In this document: piece by piece, positions 20,743-28,936 of the stretch
Layout of the letters: every line of letters begins with the position of its first letter
Position numbering within the stretch: position 1 is the first letter of the stretch
NCBI GenBank assembly: GCA_963759115.1
Contig: CAVWXT010000005.1
Coordinates: forward strand, 1,054,001-1,118,000
Reading direction: 5' to 3'
DNA: 64,000 nt
Origin: CAVWXT01 sp963759115
Lineage (GTDB): Bacteria > Planctomycetota > Planctomycetia > Pirellulales > Thermoguttaceae
Position numbers and translations under genes: made by a program
The notes under the pieces: generated by a model
What the model was told of the DNA's origin: nothing
The model's input: only the letters and a program-made list of their open reading frames with translations
The model's database searches: none

Positions 20743-21052
20743 TTATCCGCGAAACACGCTCTTCGGCCGGGCCTGTCCGACCGAGTGCATCGCCTGCATG
20801 AAGTCGTAGACCGTCAACTCGCACAACAACTCGGTGACCTGGCGTGCAGACCGGCGGCCAACTGCGGCTCGATCTTCTGCATCAATTGCACCAGCCGCGT
20901 CTCCTGGGCCTTGATTTCCGACTCGTCGATCCGGCCGTCGGCCATGGCCGCGACGAACGACTCGGCCGGCGGGCCTTCTCGGCGATGATCGGCGTGTGCG
21001 ACGCTTCGTCGAACCAGGCGGATGCGGACTTGGCTTGCTGGGCTGACATCAT
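20743..21052 (-). CDS. TerB-like small helical protein
   Basis: About 103 residues: MMSAQQAKSASAWFDEASHT, then ESFVAAMADGRIDESEIKAQ, ETRLVQLMQKIEPQLAA, ending LTVYDFMQAMHSVGQARPKS. The pattern of an acidic ADGxIDxxEIxxQ loop between two helices is typical of TerB-like domains, which occur near membrane stress and tellurite-resistance systems. Two breaks (near 20975 and 20850) interrupt the frame. It lies between the AAA+ ATPase and the binding-protein gene with short gaps. The assignment to TerB is from pattern only. Confidence 0.6.
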
Positions 21053-21142
21053 GGGACTCCTCAAGGGTTCGGGTCAGGGTCGGATCGGGGTCATTCGGCA
21101 AGACGTTGACTCAAATCCTGAACCTGCCCCGACCCTTCATCT

Positions 21143-22923
21143 CTACTTCTCCATCAACATTTGCCGGATGGCCGCCATCCGCTCTTGCAGACGCGTGCGG
21201 CCTTCCGGCTTCGATACCTTCTCCCGCCACGGCGGCGGCAACAGGCTCAGTTGCGTGCATTCCAGCACGGCGGCCGTCTCCTGCATCTCCTTCTCCAGAC
21301 CCTGCGCCGAGGGAATGAACTCCTCCAGCGCCGCTTCCAGGTCGGCGGCGCGTCGGGCTCCGTCCGGCCGGCCGACAGCGCCGCTCGTTTCGCCGCCAGC
21401 ACGATGCTCTCGATGTCGGCCCCGCTCAGGCGCCCGTCGGCCGAGACCGCGGGCAGCGCGTCGGCGGCGAGCTTCACCTTGTTCTTGCGGGCCATGACCT
21501 CGAACATCGCGCGGATTTCCGCGTCCTCGTAGGGATAGAACAGCGGGATGTGCACCTCCGCCCGGCCCTGCCGCTTCAGGTCGATCGGCAGCAGGTCGGG
21601 CCGCGAGGTCAACAGCATCCAGACGATCTGGCCGCGGTAGCGGGTGTTGCCCATCTGCGCGGCGATCATCGAGAAGACGCGGGCGGAGGTGCCCGAATCG
21701 CCCTCGGCCTGGCGATTGCCCAGGGCGGCGTCGGCCTCGTCGACGATCACCACCACCGGCCCCAGCGACCGCAGCACGGCGAGCACCTGTTGCAGGTTGC
21801 CTTCCGTCTCGCCGACGTACTTCGAGCGGAAGTTCTTCAGCACCACGCAGGGGATGCCGATCGAGCCGGCGTAGCACTCGGCCAGAACGTCTTGCCCGTG
21901 CCCACGGCGCCGCAGATCAGGTAGCCCATCGGCGCGGCGTCGAGCTGGCCGCGGCTGATCCACTGGGCGTCGTCCTGGAGCCGCTTCTTGGCCTCGGTCT
22001 GGCCGGCGACCATGTCGAGCGTGTGGTCGGGCTCGATGAACTCGACCAGCCCCTGGCACTGCCGCTCGATCACCGACTTCTTCAACTGGCGGAACGACTC
22101 GGCGTCGACGCGGCGGTCGCGATCGCATGGCCTGCGAGAGCACGACGTTCAGATTCGCCAGGCTCAGCCCGTTGGACATGTCGGCAAGCTGCTCGGGCGA
22201 GAAGTCGGCCAGCTTGGCGAAGTCCTGCCCCCGCGTGGCCCATTGGCTGAAGCGGCAGCGCTCCTCGCGGTCGGGCAGCGGAACCTCGATCGTGGCCACG
22301 TGCGGGCTCTGCACCAGCCGCTCGTTGACCTCGGCCAGCCGGTCGGCCACCAGGCAGAACGCCATGTTCACCTGCTTGATGAGCGGGTTCTGCGCCCAGC
22401 GCAGGAAGCGCACCAGCCGCGCCGCCTGGCCGCGGGCCAGCGCGTCCAGATCGCCGGCCGGAATCAGGTATTGGGCATAGTCGAACAGCACGGCCACGCT
22501 CTTTCGCGACGCCGGCTCGTCCACCAGGTTCCGCTCGATGAAGGCGTCCAGCAAGCAGCAGGACCGGCTCGGGATCGCGCGGCCAGCTGGCCGGCTCGCC
22601 CCAGCGCGAGTGAGAGTACTGCTGCATGCGCTTGCAGCCGCTCGGCATTCGCGGCCGGCCTGCGGCCGCAGCCCTTGGCTCAGGTCGTAGCCCAGGACCA
22701 GGTCCCACGTGCCGAAGACCTGCGTGGTGAGAAACTCCGCCAGGCTGCAATAGGCGTCTTCGTCGCCGTCGGGGCAGTGGATCAGGTCGTGGACGTTGCC
22801 GTGCAGGATGAACAGGCAGGTCGTGCCCGAAAAATAGAGTTCGGCCAACTCCCGTGCCCAGGCCGGATACCAGGCGGGAAGTTTGTCGAGTGGGCTGGCG
22901 GTACTGGCGGCTGGTTTGTTCAT
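21143..22923 (-). CDS. AAA+ ATPase with duplicated architecture
   Basis: About 590 residues with several breaks (22650-22560, 22119, 21990, 21886, 21350). The N-terminal half (LYFSGTTCLFILHGNVHDLI, SVAVLFDYAQYLIPAGDLDA, MAFCLVADRLAEVNERLVQS) looks like a degenerate AAA module. The C-terminal half is a classical AAA: MGYLICGAVGTGKTFLAECY (Walker A), VLKNFRSKYVGETEGNLQQV, LGPVVVIVDEADAALGNRQA (Walker B), GQIVWMLLTSRPDLLPIDLK (sensor 1 and Arg-finger region) and DGRLSGADIESIVLAAKRAA (sensor 2 lid). This YVGETE pattern is as in FtsH/Cdc48-type remodelling ATPases. It is cytoplasmic. Its neighbours PspA and a TerB-like protein suggest remodelling of a membrane stress complex. Confidence 0.85.
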
Positions 22924-22933
22924 TCTTACGAAG

Positions 22934-22986
22934 TGCAAAATGCAAAATGCAAATTGAAAAATGCAAATTGAAAATTGCAGATTGCG
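22934..22986. repeat. AT-rich repeat, left member of an inverted pair
   Basis: A run of short words built on ATGCAAATTGAAAAATGCAA. The same words occur in inverted orientation at 23664-23708, so the two copies flank the secreted-protein gene at 23038-23649. The base composition is very unlike its surroundings. Confidence 0.8.
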
Positions 22987-23037
22987 GTTGATTCATGCCT
23001 TGTTATCGGGCAGGCGAGTTGGCCGGGGATCGCTTCG

Positions 23038-23649
23038 CTACTTATTTTCCGTTGTGGATGGCTTTTGTGATGTCGGTTTGTCACCACTGGGCTTGACTTG
23101 CTGGTTCTCCGATTCCTTCTTGTATTTCTCCGCCAAATCCACTGCGCGCTTTCCAAACTCTTCTGGAGTAGACTTCTTCACGCTCTCCGGGGCAAGAAGT
23201 CCGCCGACATCCTTCGTGACTCTCCGAGCAAGTTCAAGTCTCTCGCCTGAAAATGGGATCAACCGCGAGCCCTTTACGTCGAACGCTTCGATGATGCCAT
23301 TGGAATCGTCCATCAACCCGACACTCTCAAGCGCACCCGTCGACAAGTATTGTGAAATACCCACCGAAACGTTCGAGTTCGGGCGGATCCAGAAGGCACG
23401 TTTGCCTTGGAAATCCGACAAAAACATCACCACCTCGTCCTTGAAAATCACCTGTTGAAGCAGAAGCCGCCTATCTTGTTCAGTCGAATGGTATTGAATG
23501 ACTCTGAGGATCGTCTTACCGTCACGTTGAAAGGTTGTTGTCGTCTCCTCGTTCCCCTTCTTTGTGACGGACGATACGGCATCGCTGGCCCCAAAACAGC
23601 ATGCGGCAATCCCGAGAATCAACACCATTGCGATCGCAATCGTTTTCAT
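23038..23649 (-). CDS. Secreted protein of unknown function in the PspA cluster
   Basis: 203 residues starting MKTIAIAMVLILGIAACCFG, a signal peptide or lipoprotein signal (IAACC). The mature part includes ETTTTFQRDGKTILRVIQYH, VIFKDEVVMFLSDFQGKRAF, NSNVSVGISQYLSTGALESV and a lysine-rich C-terminal tail (SENQQVKPSGDKPTSQKPST). The GGGAGG before ATG 23649 supports this start. I do not recognise a family. Codon use is less GC-rich than the neighbours and the gene is flanked by inverted AT-rich repeats, so it may have been inserted between pspA and the AAA+ gene. Confidence 0.75.
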   Translation of the reverse strand: MKTIAIAMVLILGIAACCFGASDAVSSVTKKGNEETTTTFQRDGKTILRVIQYHSTEQDRRLLLQQVIFKDEVVMFLSDFQGKRAFWIRPNSNVSVGISQYLSTGALESVGLMDDSNGIIEAFDVKGSRLIPFSGERLELARRVTKDVGGLLAPESVKKSTPEEFGKRAVDLAEKYKKESENQQVKPSGDKPTSQKPSTTENK

Positions 23650-23663
23650 GCGTGCCTCCCTCT

Positions 23664-23708
23664 CCAATTTGCAATTTGCATTTTTCAATTTGCATTCTGC
23701 AATCCGCG
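23664..23708. repeat. AT-rich repeat, right member of an inverted pair
   Basis: It contains CAATTTGCATTTTTCAATTT, the reverse complement of the words at 22934-22986. It lies immediately upstream of the secreted-protein gene and downstream of pspA. Confidence 0.8.
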
Positions 23709-23710
23709 GC

Positions 23711-24469
23711 TCACGTCTTCTCCACCGCCTCCTTCACCTTTTCCGCCGGTCCCAGTTCCTTGGCCGCATCCGTCACGCCGGCCGTCTCCGGCGTGACCAT
23801 GCCCATCTGCACCTCGAAATCCTTGAGGGCCTGTTCTCCCATCGCCTTCTCCATGGCCTGCTCGTGCTTGATGTCGGTCAGCCCCTCGCTCGACAGATCG
23901 GCCGCCACGCGGGCCTTGGCGCGGTTCAGGCCGATCTTGTCGTTGATGACCTGCTCGATCTGGCCGAAATCCGTGGTGACGTCGAAGTTGAAGTCGGTGG
24001 CCAGCTTGGCCATTTCCGCCTCGGCGCGGCTCATCTTCAACTCCGCGTCGTACTTCTGTATCTTCGTTCGGACGTCGGAAAGCTTGTTCGAGGCGTGCTT
24101 GATCTTGGTGACGTTGTTGTTGTAGGCCTCCTCGTGCATCTGGAGCTGGCCTTCGTTCTCGGTCAGGTCCTGCTTGGCCTTTTGCAGTTCCAGGGCAAAG
24201 CGGGCGGCCGTTTCGCGATCGCCGGAGGCGAGGTAGGCCTTGACCTGGGCCTCCAGCCGCGCAACCCGCTGCTTGTCCATCGCCGCCTGGCGACCCACGC
24301 GTTCAACCAGCGCCCGATATTGTTCCAGTCCTTCCCGGCCCTCCTTCATCTGCGTCACGGCCAGATCGTACTCGTACTGCATCTGGGCAATGGGATCGGC
24401 CGTCCAGAAGACATTCGCGATCTTGTTGACCTGGGCCATCAGCGAGCGCCACAGCTTCCCGAGGATCAT
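23711..24469 (-). CDS. pspA: PspA/IM30 (Vipp1) family membrane-stress protein
   Basis: 252 residues, unbroken, almost entirely helical. The N-terminus MILGKLWRSLMAQVNKIANV matches the amphipathic helix of PspA; next comes DPIAQMQYEYDLAVTQMKEG and long heptads (LEAQVKAYLASGDRETAARF, LQKAKQDLTENEGQLQMHEE, NNVTKIKHASNKLSDVRTKI), then a C-terminal part with KHEQAMEKAMGEQALKDFEV. PspA proteins coat and repair damaged cytoplasmic membrane as ESCRT-III-like polymers. No PspF-type activator is visible. It is the first gene of the minus-strand cluster, and its promoter must lie in 24470-24726, shared with the divergent mutM. Confidence 0.9.
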   Translation of the reverse strand: MILGKLWRSLMAQVNKIANVFWTADPIAQMQYEYDLAVTQMKEGREGLEQYRALVERVGRQAAMDKQRVARLEAQVKAYLASGDRETAARFALELQKAKQDLTENEGQLQMHEEAYNNNVTKIKHASNKLSDVRTKIQKYDAELKMSRAEAEMAKLATDFNFDVTTDFGQIEQVINDKIGLNRAKARVAADLSSEGLTDIKHEQAMEKAMGEQALKDFEVQMGMVTPETAGVTDAAKELGPAEKVKEAVEKT

Positions 24470-24726
24470 CGCCGCACCGTCCTTTCAGAAGTATCTTGGG
24501 CAAGAAGAGAACCGGGCCGGTAGCCCCCCATATTGACACCCGCCTGTATAGCCGCAAAACGCCCCACTGTCAATCGGCCCCCGACGTGGAAAGGGAAAAT
24601 CGCCGCGTCGCGATCTCGTTGGTCGGGCCAAGGAACAAGCGGTGCGTGGCGACGGCCCCAGCAATCGCTGCCCGCTGACTGCTTTGCCCGCTCCAGGAAT
24701 GCTGCTATCATTGTGGTGAGCCGAAG

Positions 24727-25833
24727 ATGCCTGAACTGCCTGAAGTCGAAACGATGTGCCGCTGCATTGCAGCCGCGGTCGGCTGCCGTATCTGCGACGT
24801 CCAACGGCCAAAGACGCAGTTGCAATCCATTCTGATTGCGCCGCGGCTCGACCACTTCCGTCGCAGGGCCGTGGGAAGGCGGATTGTCGGCATCCGCCGC
24901 GTGGGAAAGCGAGTGGTGCTGGAGTTGGATGGCGGGACTCGTAGGGTGCGTGAAACGCACCAGCTTCGGACCGTTCGGAAGGACACGCTCTCGGCGACAA
25001 CTGGGCTCGACGCCGGCCCTCACCCTAGCCCTCTCCCAAAGGGAGAGGGGACGTTCGGATTGAGCGATCTCCCAAAGGGAGAGGGGACGTTCGGCGGCGG
25101 CGATTGCATCGTCATGGAGCCGCGGATGACCGGTTTGGTGCTGCTGGCAGATCCGCCCGACCGGAAACATTTGCGGCTGGTCTTCCGGCTCAGTCGTGAT
25201 GAAACGGGGACAGGCACCTCACGGGAGGCTTGTCCCACACCTTCTTCGCACGGCAGTTCGGAGCCAGTCCCCGTTTCTTCAGGTCCGGCGCGGCAGATAC
25301 TCTTCTGGGACCAGCGTGGTCTGGGGGTTGCCCGGTTCCTATCGGCTGCGCAGTTTGCGCAGGATTACGGGCTCGACCGGCTGGGACCGGACGCCCTGAC
25401 GATCTCGCCCGAAACCTTGCGGCAGCGACTCAAGGACAGCCGCCGGGCGATCAAGGTGGCCCTGTTGGACCAACATGCCGTGGCCGGCATCGGCAACCTC
25501 TACGCCTCGGAAATCCTGCACCATGCGGGCATTCATCCGGCGATCCCCTGTTGCCGGCTCCGGCCTGCGCAGTGGTCGAAGCTGCACGCCGCAATCGGTG
25601 TGGTCTTGCAGGCGGCCATCCGCCACCAAGGCTCGACCCTCCGCGACGGCACCTACCGCATCGCCCGCAACACGCCCGGAGACTACCAGGTTTTCCATCG
25701 CGTTTACCAACGGGCGGAGGAGCATTGCCTTGGTTGCCGCGGAGGGCGGATCGTGCGGATTGTCCAGGCCCAGCGGTCGACCTTCTTCTGTCCGGTCTGC
25801 CAGCGGCCTTGCGGTTCCAATCGGAGCGGGTAA
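24727..25833 (+). CDS. mutM: Formamidopyrimidine-DNA glycosylase with two in-frame repeat insertions
   Basis: The N-terminus MPELPEVETM holds the catalytic Pro2 and Glu3; Lys61 (RRVGKRVVLEL) matches the conserved lysine. EPRMTGLVLL, QILFWDQRGLGVARF, the helix-two-turn-helix VAGIGNLYASEILHHAGIHP and the zinc finger HCLGC with FFCPVCQRP follow. It excises oxidised purines. At 368 residues it is about 85-90 longer than usual: residues 70-126 and 158-187 are extra, proline/glycine/charged and encoded by palindromic or duplicated repeat DNA (24937-25104 and 25198-25287). Both insertions keep the frame and lie between strands of the N-terminal domain. Confidence 0.92.
   Translation: MPELPEVETMCRCIAAAVGCRICDVQRPKTQLQSILIAPRLDHFRRRAVGRRIVGIRRVGKRVVLELDGGTRRVRETHQLRTVRKDTLSATTGLDAGPHPSPLPKGEGTFGLSDLPKGEGTFGGGDCIVMEPRMTGLVLLADPPDRKHLRLVFRLSRDETGTGTSREACPTPSSHGSSEPVPVSSGPARQILFWDQRGLGVARFLSAAQFAQDYGLDRLGPDALTISPETLRQRLKDSRRAIKVALLDQHAVAGIGNLYASEILHHAGIHPAIPCCRLRPAQWSKLHAAIGVVLQAAIRHQGSTLRDGTYRIARNTPGDYQVFHRVYQRAEEHCLGCRGGRIVRIVQAQRSTFFCPVCQRPCGSNRSG
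24945..25095 (+). repeat. Repeat cluster inserted inside mutM (first insertion)
   Basis: The cluster contains the hairpin GGTGCG-TGAAA-CGCACC (24945-24961) and a 27-base direct repeat at 25032-25058 and 25069-25095 beginning TCTCCCAAAGGGAGAGGGGA, which is itself a hairpin (CTCTCCC/GGGAGAG). The unit encodes LPKGEGTFG twice. The total length is a multiple of three. Confidence 0.85.
25200..25277 (+). repeat. Palindrome inserted inside mutM (second insertion)
   Basis: The arms GAAACGGGGACAGGC and GAGCCAGTCCCCGTTTC are near-complementary around about 45 bases. The element is read through in frame and has no counterpart in ordinary MutM proteins. Confidence 0.75.
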
Positions 25834-25866
25834 ACTGACTTGCGACGCACATGGGAAGGAATTCAC

Positions 25867-25983
25867 GGCACGGTTCATTTCCGAACGCATTTGGGTGGCA
25901 CGCCCTGAGGAACGAAGGGCGTGGTCGACGGGTCGCCACGCCCTTCGTTCCTCAGGGCGTGCCACCCAGCTATGAACCATGCC
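25867..25983. repeat. Palindromic MITE-like element R1, copy 2
   Basis: Opposite orientation to copy 1 (15818-15934). The outer ends GGCACGGTTCAT and ATGAACCATGCC, the 31-base arms and the 11-base loop (one base different) are shared. It lies between mutM and the TPR gene. Confidence 0.9.
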
Positions 25984-26078
25984 GAATTCATTCCGTCCCT
26001 TTCCGAGATGATTAACGCCTTCTGGGAACTGCGAACGGAATCAATTCCGTTCTACGACTATCTGCGGAGCGAACCACC

Positions 26079-27788
26079 ATGAACGAACATCGACCTTGGC
26101 GTTTGGCCACAATGGCCGTCATCGCCGTCGGCTTGATGGCGTGGACCGTGACGGTTCAAGCCCAGGCGCCGCGGCTGCGAGGGCCAGGCCTTCGTGCGGC
26201 GGAACGGGAAAAGCAGGCCGAAGAGACGAAGGAATTGACCAAGCCCATTGTGCCGTCGGTGCGACAGCCGGCCGCCGAACCGGATGCCGACAATTCGCCG
26301 GCCGCGGAGTCGTATCGCAAGGGGGTCGAATCGCTCGACAAGGGCGAGACCGACGCGGCCATCGCCCATTTCAGCCGGGCGATTCAACTCGATCCGAAGT
26401 ATGCCCCGGCCTATTGCGACCGCGGTCTGGCCTTGGTCATGAAGGGCGAACTGGACAAGGCCGTGGCCGACCTGGACACGGCCATCCGGCTGGCCCCGAC
26501 CGGCGCACGGTCGTATTTCAACCGCGGTTTCGCCTACTTTCAGAAGGGCGAATACGACAAGGCCGTGGCCGACTATACGGACGCCATCCGCCTGCACCCC
26601 GAGCTACGCCGAGGCGTATCGCGATCGGGGCTACGTCCGCATGCTGAAGGGCGACTTGGAGCAGGCCTTGGCCGACCTGAACTTTGCCGTCCGGCTGCGC
26701 CCAAGGACCCCGCCGCCTACACCAGCCGCGGCAAGGCGTACTCCGAGATGGGCGACTGGGAACGGGCCATCGCCGACTACAGCCAGGCCATTCAACTCGA
26801 GCCGCAGGACGCGGAGAACTGGTGCGACCGCGGCAACGCCCGGGTCATGAAGGGCGATTACGACGGCGGCGCTGGCCGACGTGGAGCAGGCGATGAAACT
26901 GGCCCCCGACGAGCCCAACAATCGCTTCACCCGCGGCTTCGCCTATCTCAAGAAGGGCGACTCGACAAGGCGGTGGCCGATTTCAACGAGGTGATCCGGC
27001 TCGACCCGCAGTTCGGCGAGGCCTATCGCGAGCGCGGCCACACGCTTTGCCTGAAGGGCGACCTCGACAAGGCGATGGCCGACTTGAACAAGGCGATCGA
27101 GCTGGTGCCCGAGGATTACGAGGCCCTCTTCTGCCGCGGCTACGCCTGCGGCCTCAAGGGCGACCTCGACAAGGCCCTGGCCGACTACGACCAGGCGATC
27201 AAGCTCGATTCGGCCTTCGCCGAGGCGCATTTCAATCGGGCCCTGGTCTACTGGTGGCCAAGAACGAACCCGGACAAGGCCCTGGCCGACTACCGCGAAG
27301 TCATCCGGCTGGATCCCCGCAAACGCCGAGGGCTACAAGGACTGGGGACGGGCCGAAGACAAGGAGAAACGGGCCAAGGCCGTCGATCGGCTGGAGGAGG
27401 CGTTGCTCAAGGCGAAGGCCGAGGCGCAGACGCATTCGCAGCAGGGCACCGCGCTGCACAAGGCGGGACGAGCTGGACAAGGCCATCGCCGAGTACGATC
27501 GGGCCTTGGAGTTGTATCCCCGCTACACCGAAGTCTATTACAACCGCGGCTTGGCCTACCGCAAGAAGGACAGACCTGGCCAAGGCCATCGCCGACTACA
27601 CCCAGGCGATCCGGCTGGACCCGAAGTACATTCCCGCCTATGCCAATCGCGGCTACGTCTACTACACCCGCGGCGACTATGACCGGGCACTGGCCGATTT
27701 CAACAAAATCCTCGAACTGGACCCCAACAACGCCGACGCGATGAAGGGCCGGGAAGCGATCGTCAAACGACCGAAAGCAGGTGAGTAG
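26079..27788 (+). CDS. Secreted tetratricopeptide-repeat protein
   Basis: 569 codons. A signal peptide (MNEHRPWRLATMAVIAVGLM then AWTVTVQAQA) precedes about 12 TPR units, each with the form YxRGxAYxxKGDxDKAxADYxxAIRLDP, for example AAIAHFSRAIQLDPKYAPAY and KGDLDKALADYDQAIKLDS. Short out-of-frame stretches near 26601-26705, 26870-26961 and 27260-27590 are flanked by compensating single-base indels; at 26960/26961 adding one base restores KGDLDKAVADF, the same wording as its sister repeats. It is a scaffold for protein contacts at the cell surface or periplasm. Partner unknown. Confidence 0.85.
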   Translation: MNEHRPWRLATMAVIAVGLMAWTVTVQAQAPRLRGPGLRAAEREKQAEETKELTKPIVPSVRQPAAEPDADNSPAAESYRKGVESLDKGETDAAIAHFSRAIQLDPKYAPAYCDRGLALVMKGELDKAVADLDTAIRLAPTGARSYFNRGFAYFQKGEYDKAVADYTDAIRLHPELRRGVSRSGLRPHAEGRLGAGLGRPELCRPAAPKDPAAYTSRGKAYSEMGDWERAIADYSQAIQLEPQDAENWCDRGNARVMKGDYDGGAGRRGAGDETGPRRAQQSLHPRLRLSQEGRLDKAVADFNEVIRLDPQFGEAYRERGHTLCLKGDLDKAMADLNKAIELVPEDYEALFCRGYACGLKGDLDKALADYDQAIKLDSAFAEAHFNRALVYWWPRTNPDKALADYREVIRLDPRKRRGLQGLGTGRRQGETGQGRRSAGGGVAQGEGRGADAFAAGHRAAQGGTSWTRPSPSTIGPWSCIPATPKSITTAAWPTARRTDLAKAIADYTQAIRLDPKYIPAYANRGYVYYTRGDYDRALADFNKILELDPNNADAMKGREAIVKRPKAGE

Positions 27789-28842
27789 ATGAGCATTCAG
27801 CGACAGTCGATAGGCAAGACGGCCGACGGCAAGGAAGTCGAACTGTACGCCATTACGTCGAACGACGACGGCATGCGCGTGCGAGATCATGACCTACGGG
27901 GCCACGATCACCGCGGTCGAAGTGCCCGACCGCAGCGGCCACATCGAGAACGTCACCCTCGTCGCTCGATTCGCTGCCCGATTATCTCAAGGGCCACCCC
28001 TGCCTCGGCTCGACCTTCGGCCGCTATGCCGGCCGCATCGCCAAGGGCAAGTTCACCCTCGACGGCGTCGAGTACAAGCTGGCTACGAACAACGGCCCGA
28101 ACCACATCCACGGCGGCATCAAGGGATTCGACAAGGTGCGTCTGGAAGGCCGAGCCGGTGGAGAGCGGCCATTTCAGCGGCGTCGCCTTCTCGCTACGAA
28201 AGCCCCGACGGCGAGGAAGGCTACCCCGGCACGCTCGCCGCACGAGAGTGACCTACGGCCTCACCGACGACAACGAACTGCTGGATGGAGTACTTCGCCA
28301 CCACCGACAAGCCCACGGTCGTCAACCTGACCAACCACGCCTATTGGAACCTGGCCGGCGCGGCTCGGGCGACGTGCTGGGCCACGAGTTGACGCTCAAC
28401 GCCGACAGCTACCTGACCGTCGACGACGGCCTGATTCCGCTGGGCGCCCGCGAGGCGGTCCAAGGCACGCCCTTGGACTTCACGCAACCCACGGCGATCG
28501 GCGCCCGCATCGCGCAACTCAAGGGCGGCTACGACCACTGCTACGTGCTGAACAAGAAGGAAGGCGAGGAAGGACGGACGCTGGCGGCCCGCGTGGCAGA
28601 GCCCACCAGCGGCCGCGTGATGGAGGTCTACACCACGCAGCCGGCGATCGTGACTCTACACGGCCAACGGTCTTGACGGCCGGCTCAAGAGCGGCGGCGT
28701 GGCCTACCAGAAGCACGCCGGTTTGTGCCTGGAAACGCAGCACTATCCCGATTCGCCCAACCACCCGGACTTCCCCTCGACGGTGCTCCGGCCGGGCGAA
28801 GCCTACGAGCACCTGACGGTGCACAAGTTCAGCGTGAAATGA
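27789..28842 (+). CDS. galM: Aldose 1-epimerase
   Basis: The start follows the TPR stop directly. Reading across about ten single-base breaks gives a full-length GalM: VEIMTYGATITAVEVPDRSG, GSTFGRYAGRIAKGKFTLDG, NNGPNHIHGGIKGFD (substrate His), TVVNLTNHAYWNLAG (catalytic His), YDHCYVLNKKEG, then QKHAGLCLETQHYPDSPNHP (catalytic Glu region) and FPSTVLRPGEAYEHL at the end. It interconverts alpha and beta anomers of hexoses in the cytoplasm. The breaks are doubled wobble bases such as GTG/C at 27882 and 28139 and GTG/A at 28653, or a lost wobble base at 28361. Confidence 0.9.
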
Positions 28843-28936
28843 GCGTCTTGATTTCGGTGGGTCGGCGGCCTATGATGGGTCGAGTTGCGTCCCACCCCGT
28901 TTCCCACCATTAGCCTCATTTTCGGAGGTCCGTGCC

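Noticed and set aside
27789..28842. galM, kbl, tdh and the ABC genes as pseudogenes
   Set aside because: All catalytic motifs are intact and the breaks are synonymous-site indels; decay would also hit conserved residues.
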